A DNA stretch of 20,739 nt from an uncultured Rikenellaceae bacterium (GTDB taxonomy: Bacteria > Bacteroidota > Bacteroidia > Bacteroidales > Rikenellaceae). A model generated the notes under the pieces. The model worked only from the letters and a program-made list of their open reading frames with translations. It did no database searches and was not told where the DNA came from. Positions 15,469-20,739 of the stretch are shown in pieces (the first letter of the stretch is position 1; each line of letters starts with the position of its first letter). A program made the position numbers and the translations under genes. Where the stretch lies: positions 1 to 20,739 of the forward strand of contig CAMTOL010000015.1 in assembly GCA_947074135.1 (NCBI GenBank). Direction: 5' to 3'.

Positions 15469-16038
15469 CTAGTCAATCCAACCCCAAGGTGCTTGTGGAG
15501 TTTCTATCTCCTTAGTTAAATCAAATGTAACTGTAAAAACTCTGTTGCTGCCTATACGTTGAAGATTGTAGGTGTAAGTTGTGTCGTCAATCGTAATCCA
15601 CCATACATTAAAAGTGGCATAGTCTATTAGGTCAGATGTAAATTGGTCGGCTGGGAAAAACTGCATATTCTCGTTTCCTGCATTGCTGCTCCAACCTCCA
15701 TACATTGTCACTTTATCATCGCTACCATCTTCGTGTCTATGGTCGTGTTTTAAAAGTATTCTATCGTTATCTTTAGTTAGAATCCAAGTGCGTGACTTGT
15801 TCTCCCCAACAAAGAATGGAATCCTTATACGGTTCTCCTCGCACGAACGTACGTGCATCACTAGATGTTTATCGCTAAAACCATCGCCCTCTCTTGCGCC
15901 TGATGTAACCACTCCTTCATATGCTTTGCCCTCGTGTTTTTTTAGATTATCAAAGAAAATCTAGGCTGAGTTTTTTGATTGTGGTCAGCTAGGAGTAGGC
16001 GCTACTACGATTAAAGTTAGTATGATGATTTTTTTCAT
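15469..16038 (-). pseudogene. Secreted protein of unknown function, interrupted by two in-frame stop codons
   Basis: From the ATG at 16038 a single register of 189 codons runs to the stop at 15469, broken by TGA at codon 18 (15985-15987) and TAG at codon 26 (15961-15963). The start MKKIIILTLIVVAPTPS, stop, PQ looks like a signal peptide; a tryptophan or cysteine codon may once have stood at the TGA. Everything after codon 26 is intact: FFDNLKKHEGKAYEGVV, LVMHVRSCEENRIRIPFF, VGENKSRTWILTK, LKHDHRHEDGSDDKVTMYGG and the end QAPWGWID. The His/Asp-rich HDHRHEDGSDD core looks like a conserved block. I have the impression of a conserved uncharacterised secreted family but cannot name it. The only restart candidates (such as GTG at 15912) would lack the signal peptide. 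A weak promoter-like TAACTTTA lies at 16059-16066. Confidence 0.8.
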
Positions 16039-16105
16039 TGTATTTACTTTTATTTATATAAAGTTAGGATTTTAAGAGTCAGAGTAAGTAGAAACTTAAG
16101 CTGTT

Positions 16106-16591
16106 CTAGAGCACAAGTTGCCAATCGCCAACGTTGCAAAGGTTGCCAAATTTTAAGCCAACCTCTCTGAAAAATGATACTTTTTCGAACCCAAAACGCT
16201 CGTGAAGTGCCACACTTGGTTCGTTAGGCAGTGTTATGCAGGCAATGATTGAGTGAAACTGTTCTCTGTCAACATTATTTAATAAGTGTCGCATCATTTT
16301 GGCTCCAAAACCGCTACGAAGATGTTTGTGATTAACGTAAATTGAGAGTTCGGCACTGATTTTATATGCTTCTCTTGGTTTCCACTCGCTCAAGTAATAA
16401 TAACCTTCGATCACACCCTCTTGTTCGTAAACATAGAACGGATAGCCGCTTGATAGTAGATGCTCAATTTTGTGGAGCATCTGAGCTTCTGTAAATGGCT
16501 CGGTATTGAACGTGATTGCGGTGTGTTCGACGTAATAGTTCAGTATTTCGCAAATTCGAGCGGCATCGGAAAGTTCTACTTTTCTTATCAT
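16106..16591 (-). CDS. GNAT N-acetyltransferase, phosphinothricin acetyltransferase-like
   Basis: A 161-residue single GNAT domain. IRKVELSDAARICEILNYYV at the start and TAITFNTEPFTEAQM match the N-terminal helices of the phosphinothricin/methionine-sulfoximine acetyltransferase (PAT/MddA-like) subfamily. ELSIYVNHKHLRSGFGAKMM (81-100) contains the acetyl-CoA pyrophosphate loop (RSGFGA), and ACITLPNEPSVALHERFGFE and the end FREVGLKFGNLCNVGDWQLV are typical of the family. It transfers acetyl from acetyl-CoA to an amino group; natural substrates in such proteins are often methionine derivatives or toxic amino-acid analogues. The ATG shares its A with the TAA stop of riboflavin synthase (TAATG), so the two genes are translationally coupled, although no metabolic link is obvious. 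Confidence 0.88.
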   Translation of the reverse strand: MIRKVELSDAARICEILNYYVEHTAITFNTEPFTEAQMLHKIEHLLSSGYPFYVYEQEGVIEGYYYLSEWKPREAYKISAELSIYVNHKHLRSGFGAKMMRHLLNNVDREQFHSIIACITLPNEPSVALHERFGFEKVSFFREVGLKFGNLCNVGDWQLVL

Positions 16592-17187
16592 TATCCTCTA
16601 ATCTCCATAAAACGAGCAATATATTTTCCAATTATATCAAACTCAAGATTTACAACTGAACCAACTTTGAAGTTGTGAAAATTGGTATGTTCGAAGGTGT
16701 AGGGGATAATAGCGACGCTAAATTCGTTAATTTTAGAGTCGCAAACAGTCAAACTAACGCCATTAACGGTTACTGAACCTTTTTCTACAGTTACGTAACC
16801 GCCTTTATCTTGAGGTAGATAGGTAAAGGTAAAATACCAACTACCGTCAGTTTCTTTAATCGACACGCAACGAGCCGTTGTATCTACGTGACCTTGAACA
16901 ATGTGTCCGTCAAGTAGTTTGTCGGGACGCATAGAACGCTCTAAGTTAACTTCGTCGCCAACTTTTAGTTCGCCTAAGTTACTTTTATCAAGAGTTTCGG
17001 CAATGGCTGTAACAGTATAGCAGTTTCCGTCAATCGAAACGACTGTCAAACAGACTCCGTTGTGCGCAACGCTTTGGTCTATGTGTAGTTCATCGGTAAA
17101 CGGACAGCTAAGAGTTATGTGCACACTTCCTCTATCTTCTACTATTTTCTCTACTTTGGCGGTAGCCTCAATAATTCCACTAAACAT
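16591..17187 (-). CDS. ribE: Riboflavin synthase, alpha chain
   Basis: 198 residues with two tandem lumazine-binding domains. Repeat 1 begins MFSGIIEATAKVEKI and contains SVAHNGVCLTVVSI; repeat 2 begins GHIVQGHVDTTARC and contains GSVTVNGVSLTVCDS. The enzyme dismutates two 6,7-dimethyl-8-ribityllumazine molecules to riboflavin and the pyrimidine precursor, in the cytosol as a trimer. The C-terminus is slightly shorter than in enteric RibE/RibC. No other riboflavin genes are adjacent and no FMN riboswitch is recognisable in the short leader. A TAnnTTTG element at 17220-17227 lies 33 bp before the ATG. It is first in a two-gene unit with the GNAT gene (TAATG overlap). Confidence 0.96.
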   Translation of the reverse strand: MFSGIIEATAKVEKIVEDRGSVHITLSCPFTDELHIDQSVAHNGVCLTVVSIDGNCYTVTAIAETLDKSNLGELKVGDEVNLERSMRPDKLLDGHIVQGHVDTTARCVSIKETDGSWYFTFTYLPQDKGGYVTVEKGSVTVNGVSLTVCDSKINEFSVAIIPYTFEHTNFHNFKVGSVVNLEFDIIGKYIARFMEIRG

Positions 17188-17219
17188 TTTTTTGCATTTT
17201 AATCATTAAACTAACGATA

Positions 17220-17227
17220 CAAAGTTA
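17220..17227 (-). promoter_or_regulatory. Putative -7 element of the ribE promoter
   Basis: Minus-strand TAACTTTG, identical to the elements before metY and the DHS-like gene. A clear TTTG is not found 19-21 nt further upstream. The leader would be about 25 nt. Confidence 0.5.
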
Positions 17228-17323
17228 CTAAATTATTGCGAAAACTCTACTATGATTTAAGAACAATTCAGAATTTATGTTACTGCTATTTTGAGTGTAA
17301 AGGAAGTCTTAATATTATAGTAC

Positions 17324-17357
17324 AAAAAAAGAGGTAACTTCGAAAGAAGTTACCTCT
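17324..17357 (-). terminator. Intrinsic terminator after mdh
   Basis: On the minus strand, a 12-bp stem (17357-17346 with 17341-17330) with a TTTC tetraloop is followed at once by a run of seven T residues. It lies 37 bp past the mdh stop and ends the gcvH-mdh transcript. Confidence 0.88.
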
Positions 17358-17393
17358 GTATAGTTTACTGCTTTAGAAAAGCAGTGAGTTGTA

Positions 17394-18314
17394 CTACAAT
17401 AACGCGTTTGTTGCACGTACTGCCTCTGCGCTCTTCTCGAACAATGCTTTCTCTTCAGCTGTAAGGTCAAGCTCGATGATTTTCTCAACACCATTCTTGC
17501 CAATAACAGCAGGAACTCCGATACAGATGTCGTTTTGACCATACTCTCCCTCAAGGTAGCAGCAAGAAACGATAACTTTCTTCTGATCGCGCAAGATGCT
17601 CTCAACCACATAAGCTGAAGCTGCACCTGGAGCATACCAAGCCGAAGTACCAAGAAGTTTAGTAAGAGTAGCACCACCAACCATAGTGTCAGCAGCAACT
17701 TGCTCAAGAACTTCTCTAGAAGCAAGTTTAGTTACAGGAATACCTTTGTAAGTTGCTTTGTCGATAAGTGGAATCATAGTAGTGTCACCGTGACCACCAA
17801 TTACCATACCCTCAATCTCGTTTGAGTTTACGTTCAACGCTTTGCTCAAATAACATTTGAAACGAGCTGTATCCAACGCACCGCCCATACCAAATACTTG
17901 GTTTTTAGGAAGACCTGTCTCTTTCAATGCTAGGTAAGTCATTGGGTCCATTGGGTTCGAAACGATAAGGATAATTGCTTTAGGAGAGTATTTCAAAATT
18001 TCAGTTACAACCGATTTAACGATATTAGCGTTAGTGCCAATAAGCTCTTCACGAGTCATACCTGGTTTACGTGGAATACCCGAAGTTACAACAACAACAT
18101 CTGAGTTTGCAGTTGCTGCATAGTCGTTAGTTACACCAGTGATTTTGGTGTCGAAATCCATCAAAGTTGCACATTGAAATGTGTCCAAGATTTTACCTTC
18201 AGCGAATCCCTCTTTGATATCAAGAAGAACAAGTTCATTACATACCTCACGAGTTGCTAGCACATTAGCACAAGTTGCGCCTACGTTACCAGCGCCTACA
18301 ACAGTTACTTTCAT
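17394..18314 (-). CDS. mdh: Malate dehydrogenase (LDH-like type)
   Basis: 306 residues, cytosolic, interconverting malate and oxaloacetate with NAD(H). The nucleotide site is GAGNVG (7-12), and Asp32 in LLDIKEG favours NAD over NADP. The substrate loop reads PRKPGMTREE (81-90), with Arg82 and Arg88 typical of malate specificity. ALDTARF supplies Arg151, and IGGHGDTTM carries the catalytic His175. It belongs to the LDH-like tetrameric MDH group found in Bacteroidetes, where it usually works reductively in the succinate/propionate branch; lactate dehydrogenase is the main alternative but the loop arginines argue against it. It follows gcvH after 50 bp on the same strand, with a 7-bp tandem repeat in the gap, and ends at a strong terminator. 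Confidence 0.96.
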   Translation of the reverse strand: MKVTVVGAGNVGATCANVLATREVCNELVLLDIKEGFAEGKILDTFQCATLMDFDTKITGVTNDYAATANSDVVVVTSGIPRKPGMTREELIGTNANIVKSVVTEILKYSPKAIILIVSNPMDPMTYLALKETGLPKNQVFGMGGALDTARFKCYLSKALNVNSNEIEGMVIGGHGDTTMIPLIDKATYKGIPVTKLASREVLEQVAADTMVGGATLTKLLGTSAWYAPGAASAYVVESILRDQKKVIVSCCYLEGEYGQNDICIGVPAVIGKNGVEKIIELDLTAEEKALFEKSAEAVRATNALL

Positions 18315-18320
18315 CTTAGT

Positions 18321-18340
18321 AAATTATAAATTATAAATTA
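18321..18340. repeat. Tandem 7-bp repeat (AAATTAT) in the gcvH-mdh spacer
   Basis: AAATTAT at 18321-18327 and 18328-18334 and a truncated third copy to 18340, immediately upstream of the mdh ATG. It differs from the pta-ackA repeat unit GAATTAT by one base. Low complexity, function unknown. Confidence 0.6.
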
Positions 18341-18364
18341 AATATCTTTTTTGCGTAATTCTAA

Positions 18365-18742
18365 TTATGCAATAGTTGCTGTATAAGCAGCAGCGTCCAT
18401 CAAATCTTCAACTTCAGCAGGATTCGATAGTTTTACTTTAATCATCCAACCGTCGCCGTAAGGATCTTTGTTTACTGTTTCAGGAGCGTCGTTAAGAGCT
18501 TCGTTGAACTCGATAACTTCGCCGCTAACTGGCATAAAAGCGTCAGAAACAGTTTTAACGGCTTCGATAGTTCCGAATACTTCGTCAGCGTCAAGAGTTT
18601 CGCCTACAGTTGCAACGTCAACAAAAACGATGTCGCCAAGTTGGCTTTGAGCGAAGTCAGTAATACCGATAGTAGCGATGTCGCCATCAACTGATACCCA
18701 TTCGTGGTCTTTCGAATAGCGTAGATTTTGAGGTGTGTTCAT
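18365..18742 (-). CDS. gcvH: Glycine cleavage system H protein
   Basis: 125 residues, a single lipoyl-carrier domain. The start [11 protein letters not shown] is the family hallmark, [18 protein letters not shown] follows, and the lipoylated lysine is Lys63 in [12 protein letters not shown]. The protein shuttles the aminomethyl group from the P protein to the T protein and electrons to the L protein in glycine decarboxylation. None of gcvP, gcvT or lpd is in the window. It is first in a likely gcvH-mdh unit. A consensus -7 element at 18841-18848 and a leader with a long-range stem lie upstream. Confidence 0.97.
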   Translation of the reverse strand: MNTPQNLRYSKDHEWVSVDGDIATIGITDFAQSQLGDIVFVDVATVGETLDADEVFGTIEAVKTVSDAFMPVSGEVIEFNEALNDAPETVNKDPYGDGWMIKVKLSNPAEVEDLMDAAAYTATIA

Positions 18743-18788
18743 TTTTTTAAATAATTTTATTTATTTAATACTTGTATTTCTTTCTGTT

Positions 18789-18838
18789 GTCCAATTGATT
18801 AGCAAGAAAAGTTTTCTGTTTAATTACACAAATTGGAC
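18789..18838 (-). other. Potential structured 5' leader of gcvH
   Basis: In the predicted transcript, GTCCAATT near the 5' end can pair perfectly with AATTGGAC 34 nt later, and inside that span AGAAA-ACT-TTTCT can form a small hairpin. The outer stem would begin within a few bases of the expected transcription start. It does not resemble a glycine riboswitch that I can recognise. It may be a stabilising 5' stem or a regulatory leader. Confidence 0.4.
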
Positions 18839-18840
18839 TC

Positions 18841-18848
18841 CAAAGATA
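18841..18848 (-). promoter_or_regulatory. Putative -7 element of the gcvH promoter
   Basis: Minus-strand TATCTTTG matches TAnnTTTG. The predicted leader is close to 90 nt. A clear -33 TTTG is not seen. Confidence 0.5.
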
Positions 18849-18968
18849 AAACTTTTTTTGTTATTTCCATAACACTGAATTATTTTTAATGCAAAATGTA
18901 TTAATTGCAAATAGGGTAGTAAAAATAGTTGTTATTTTTAGTATCTTTTGTTTTGAAAAGTAGAGTAT

Positions 18969-19751
18969 ATGATTAGAATTAAAATAATATTCCTGACGGT
19001 TTTATTTTTGTTTCCTTTGGGAGTCTATTCTCAAAAGTTTAGTCACAGGGTGTCACTTGAGGGCGGATATAGTGTTGGGGCTTTGAAAAACTTTGAGTTC
19101 TCGCCTATGAGCTATTCTCGCTCAAATTATTTAGTTGCATTGGGTTACAGTTTTGAGACTTCTAACGCAAAGGATATTTTTAGTTTCAATGCTCAGTATG
19201 ATTCTGGTAAGATGATTACCCCAAATTTACGTCAGTTTGACTGTTCTCTGCAAATTGGGTCGATTAGATTGGATTATTTTAGAAGTGTGATGAGCAACAA
19301 AACTCTCAATTTCTATGTCGGTGGCGGATATCAGAGCGATGTTGATTTTTGTATGATGTTAAATGATTACTGGGGCTCTACTTTTAGTTTTCTTGCAACT
19401 CATTCCTTGAATTTTAATATAGCTCTCAAATGGCAAGTTGCTCCACGACATAGACTCTCGACATCGCTAAGTGTGCCTGTTGTTGCGCTACTTGTTCAAC
19501 CACCATATAACAATGTCAATGAGTTTATCTATCTCAATCAAAATAATATTCTTCGAATTTTGTTTACAGGCAAAGTGGCTTCGTGGAATCAATTTTTTAG
19601 ACTAAACTATCAAATTGGTTATATTTATTCTCTTAGCAGAGTTATTGACTTGACGGCTCACTATGAACTCGCGTTTTACTCAACCTACAATCATATTAAT
19701 AGTACCTCGCTTGATAATCGTTTTAGAGTTGGGGCTGCATTTAAATTTTAA
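18969..19751 (+). CDS. Putative outer-membrane beta-barrel protein, function unknown
   Basis: 260 residues beginning MIRIKIIFLTVLFLFPLGVYSQ, a clear signal peptide with likely cleavage after YSQ or before the Q. The remainder alternates polar and hydrophobic residues in short strands rich in Tyr, Phe, Ser and Asn (for example YLVALGYSFET, LNFYVGGGYQSD, FRLNYQIGYIYSL) and ends in RFRVGAAFKF with a terminal aromatic, the usual signal for the barrel-assembly machinery. I infer an outer-membrane barrel of about ten to twelve strands but recognise no named family. It is followed after 6 bp by an S41 peptidase lipoprotein gene and is probably co-transcribed with it. A promoter-like TATCTTTT at 18942-18949 is imperfect. 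Codon use (many ATA, AGA, TTT) looks more AT-rich than in the housekeeping genes to the left. Confidence 0.65.
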   Translation: MIRIKIIFLTVLFLFPLGVYSQKFSHRVSLEGGYSVGALKNFEFSPMSYSRSNYLVALGYSFETSNAKDIFSFNAQYDSGKMITPNLRQFDCSLQIGSIRLDYFRSVMSNKTLNFYVGGGYQSDVDFCMMLNDYWGSTFSFLATHSLNFNIALKWQVAPRHRLSTSLSVPVVALLVQPPYNNVNEFIYLNQNNILRILFTGKVASWNQFFRLNYQIGYIYSLSRVIDLTAHYELAFYSTYNHINSTSLDNRFRVGAAFKF

Positions 19752-19757
19752 ACCTCT

Positions 19758-20739
19758 ATGAGAATTAAATACTATATAATAATAGTAGGAACTGTGGTTT
19801 TAGTTTCACTGTTGGGTTCGTGCAGAAAAGCGCTTTTTGGTGACGATGTGGCAAGTGATGACTATGTGGCGATATTCGACATATTGTGGGATGATTTTGA
19901 TAGGCATTATGCTCCATTTGAGGTGAGAGGTGTGAATTGGGACTCACTCTACACAGTTTACCGCCCTAAAGTTAGCCCGACAATGGGTAAGGATTCACTG
20001 TTTAATGTTTTTTCGAGTATGCTCGACCACTTAGACGATTTGCACGTTTGGATTAGTGGACAAGATGAAAATAGGTACTACTCCTTTAATTCGGGATACT
20101 TAAAAAGATATATGACTTGTTGGTGGTGGGATTGTTGGATATGGGAAACTGGAAATATTCCCTCATCATTTGACTGGTCTTTATATTTGGACTATAATAT
20201 AAGATGCGCTAAGATTGCAAAGAGAAATATCGGTTACATTTATATTGGGCAAATGTATAATTATAATATAAACTTGATAGATAGTGCCTTTGAAAAGGTG
20301 TGGGATATGGATGCTCTAATTATTGATGTGCGTACCAACGGAGGAGGAAATGTGGAGTACTCTGAGCGAATAGCTGGGCATATATCGGACAATACAGATA
20401 CAGTCATTATATCGCAGTTTAGAAATGGGAGATTACATAGTAGTTTTTCAGAGCCGTTTTACCACACAAATCCAAAATACGGAAAAGAGCAGTTTACAAA
20501 GCCAATAGTATTGCTTACCAACCAACTGACAGGTAGTGCAGCTGAATGGTTTACTCTCGCTGCTAAGACTTATAAACACGTTACCCATATTGGTGATACA
20601 ACTGCTGGTGCATTCTCTTGTATCAGCTCTGTGAGAATGTTACCAAATGGATGGACTTATCGTTATCCAATACAGAAGGTATCTAATATCTATTATCTCT
20701 TCTTTAGACATTTGTGTACCCATTGGATATTTATCAACC
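19758..20739 (+). CDS. S41 family C-terminal processing peptidase, lipoprotein; 3' end outside window
   Basis: At least 327 residues are visible. Residues 1-22 form a lipoprotein signal ending LLGSC, so Cys22 would be lipidated. FDILWDDFDRHYAPFEVRGV (40-59) is the typical N-terminal helical region of tricorn/S41 proteins, and MLDHLDDLHVWIS (88-100) follows. There is an odd Trp-rich segment, CWWWDCWIWE (121-130). The catalytic region begins KRNIGYIYIGQM, then ALIIDVRTNGGGN (186-198), and LLTNQLTGSAAEWFTLA with the nucleophile Ser260. GDTTAGAF and LPNGWTYRYPIQKVS match the next conserved parts. After that the translation (IYYLFFRHLCTHWIFIN) no longer looks like the family, whereas another frame gives VYPLDIYQ, so a frameshift near 20680-20715 is possible. 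It is probably transcribed with the upstream barrel protein. Confidence 0.8.
   Translation, partial: MRIKYYIIIVGTVVLVSLLGSCRKALFGDDVASDDYVAIFDILWDDFDRHYAPFEVRGVNWDSLYTVYRPKVSPTMGKDSLFNVFSSMLDHLDDLHVWISGQDENRYYSFNSGYLKRYMTCWWWDCWIWETGNIPSSFDWSLYLDYNIRCAKIAKRNIGYIYIGQMYNYNINLIDSAFEKVWDMDALIIDVRTNGGGNVEYSERIAGHISDNTDTVIISQFRNGRLHSSFSEPFYHTNPKYGKEQFTKPIVLLTNQLTGSAAEWFTLAAKTYKHVTHIGDTTAGAFSCISSVRMLPNGWTYRYPIQKVSNIYYLFFRHLCTHWIFIN

Noticed and set aside
8805..16038. Alternative genetic code (stop codon reassignment) to explain the internal stops
   Set aside because: TAA, TAG and TGA all occur as internal stops, while the other genes are open and end in ordinary stops. One reassigned codon cannot explain this.
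86..16062. Recurrent palindrome TTTATATAA (86-99, 796-804, 6822-6833, 10718-10729, 16053-16062)
   Set aside because: Possibly a few more than expected, but the positions are inconsistent (inside a coding end, before starts, after a stop), and AT-rich spacers produce such words easily.
16591..17300. FMN riboswitch before riboflavin synthase
   Set aside because: The predicted leader is only about 25-30 nt and no RFN-element motif is seen.
17368..17384. Second small hairpin (CTGCTTT / AAAGCAG) just after the mdh stop
   Set aside because: 7-bp stem without a T-run; the strong terminator at 17324-17357 accounts for termination.

Overview
The window reads as a chromosomal segment of an AT-rich anaerobic member of the Bacteroidetes, most likely Bacteroidales. 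Three things support this. Several intergenic regions carry the Bacteroidetes sigma-ABfr promoter signature (TAnnTTTG, in two cases with TTTG exactly 20 nt upstream). FeoA is fused to FeoB and followed by a Cys-rich FeoB-associated peptide. The deoxyhypusine-synthase-like protein is of the lysine-less type I associate with this phylum. I cannot name a genus. No tRNA, rRNA, CRISPR, insertion sequence or prophage gene was recognised, and no stretch over 300 bases lacks a gene or gene remnant.

Layout. 1-1909 (+): tail of an M16 peptidase, an O-methyltransferase and butyrate kinase. 1892-5005 (-): a pta-ackA acetate module followed by an orphan zinc/manganese-type ABC permease whose end overlaps the end of butyrate kinase. 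5148-6125 (+): the deoxyhypusine-synthase-like gene, divergent from pta, with physically overlapping promoters. 6202-8754 (-): ychF, a short-chain dehydrogenase and an acetate transporter of the SatP family, tightly packed. 8805-9266 (-): an Lrp/AsnC regulator broken by two in-frame stop codons, divergent from an intact O-acetylhomoserine sulfhydrylase (+, 9426-10709). 10777-15405 (-): uvrB, feoAB and the small Cys-rich protein. 15469-16038 (-): a second gene, for a secreted protein, broken by two in-frame stops. 16106-18742 (-): riboflavin synthase coupled to a GNAT acetyltransferase, then gcvH and malate dehydrogenase. 18969-20739 (+): a putative outer-membrane barrel protein and an S41 peptidase lipoprotein cut by the window edge.

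How the genes fit together. Pta, AckA and SatP form an acetate module (acetyl-CoA to acetyl phosphate to acetate plus ATP, and acetate movement across the membrane). Butyrate kinase nearby performs the analogous ATP-yielding step for butyrate, but no phosphotransbutyrylase is in the window. FeoAB with its Cys-rich partner handles ferrous iron, as expected for an anaerobe. Malate dehydrogenase, GcvH, riboflavin synthase, UvrB and YchF are housekeeping genes.

I see no clear new multi-gene system. The most notable observations are two genes that keep their full reading frame but are each interrupted by two nonsense codons (all three stop types occur, which argues against simple codon reassignment), the DHS-like enzyme without the catalytic lysine, and two divergent promoter pairs whose elements overlap or abut.
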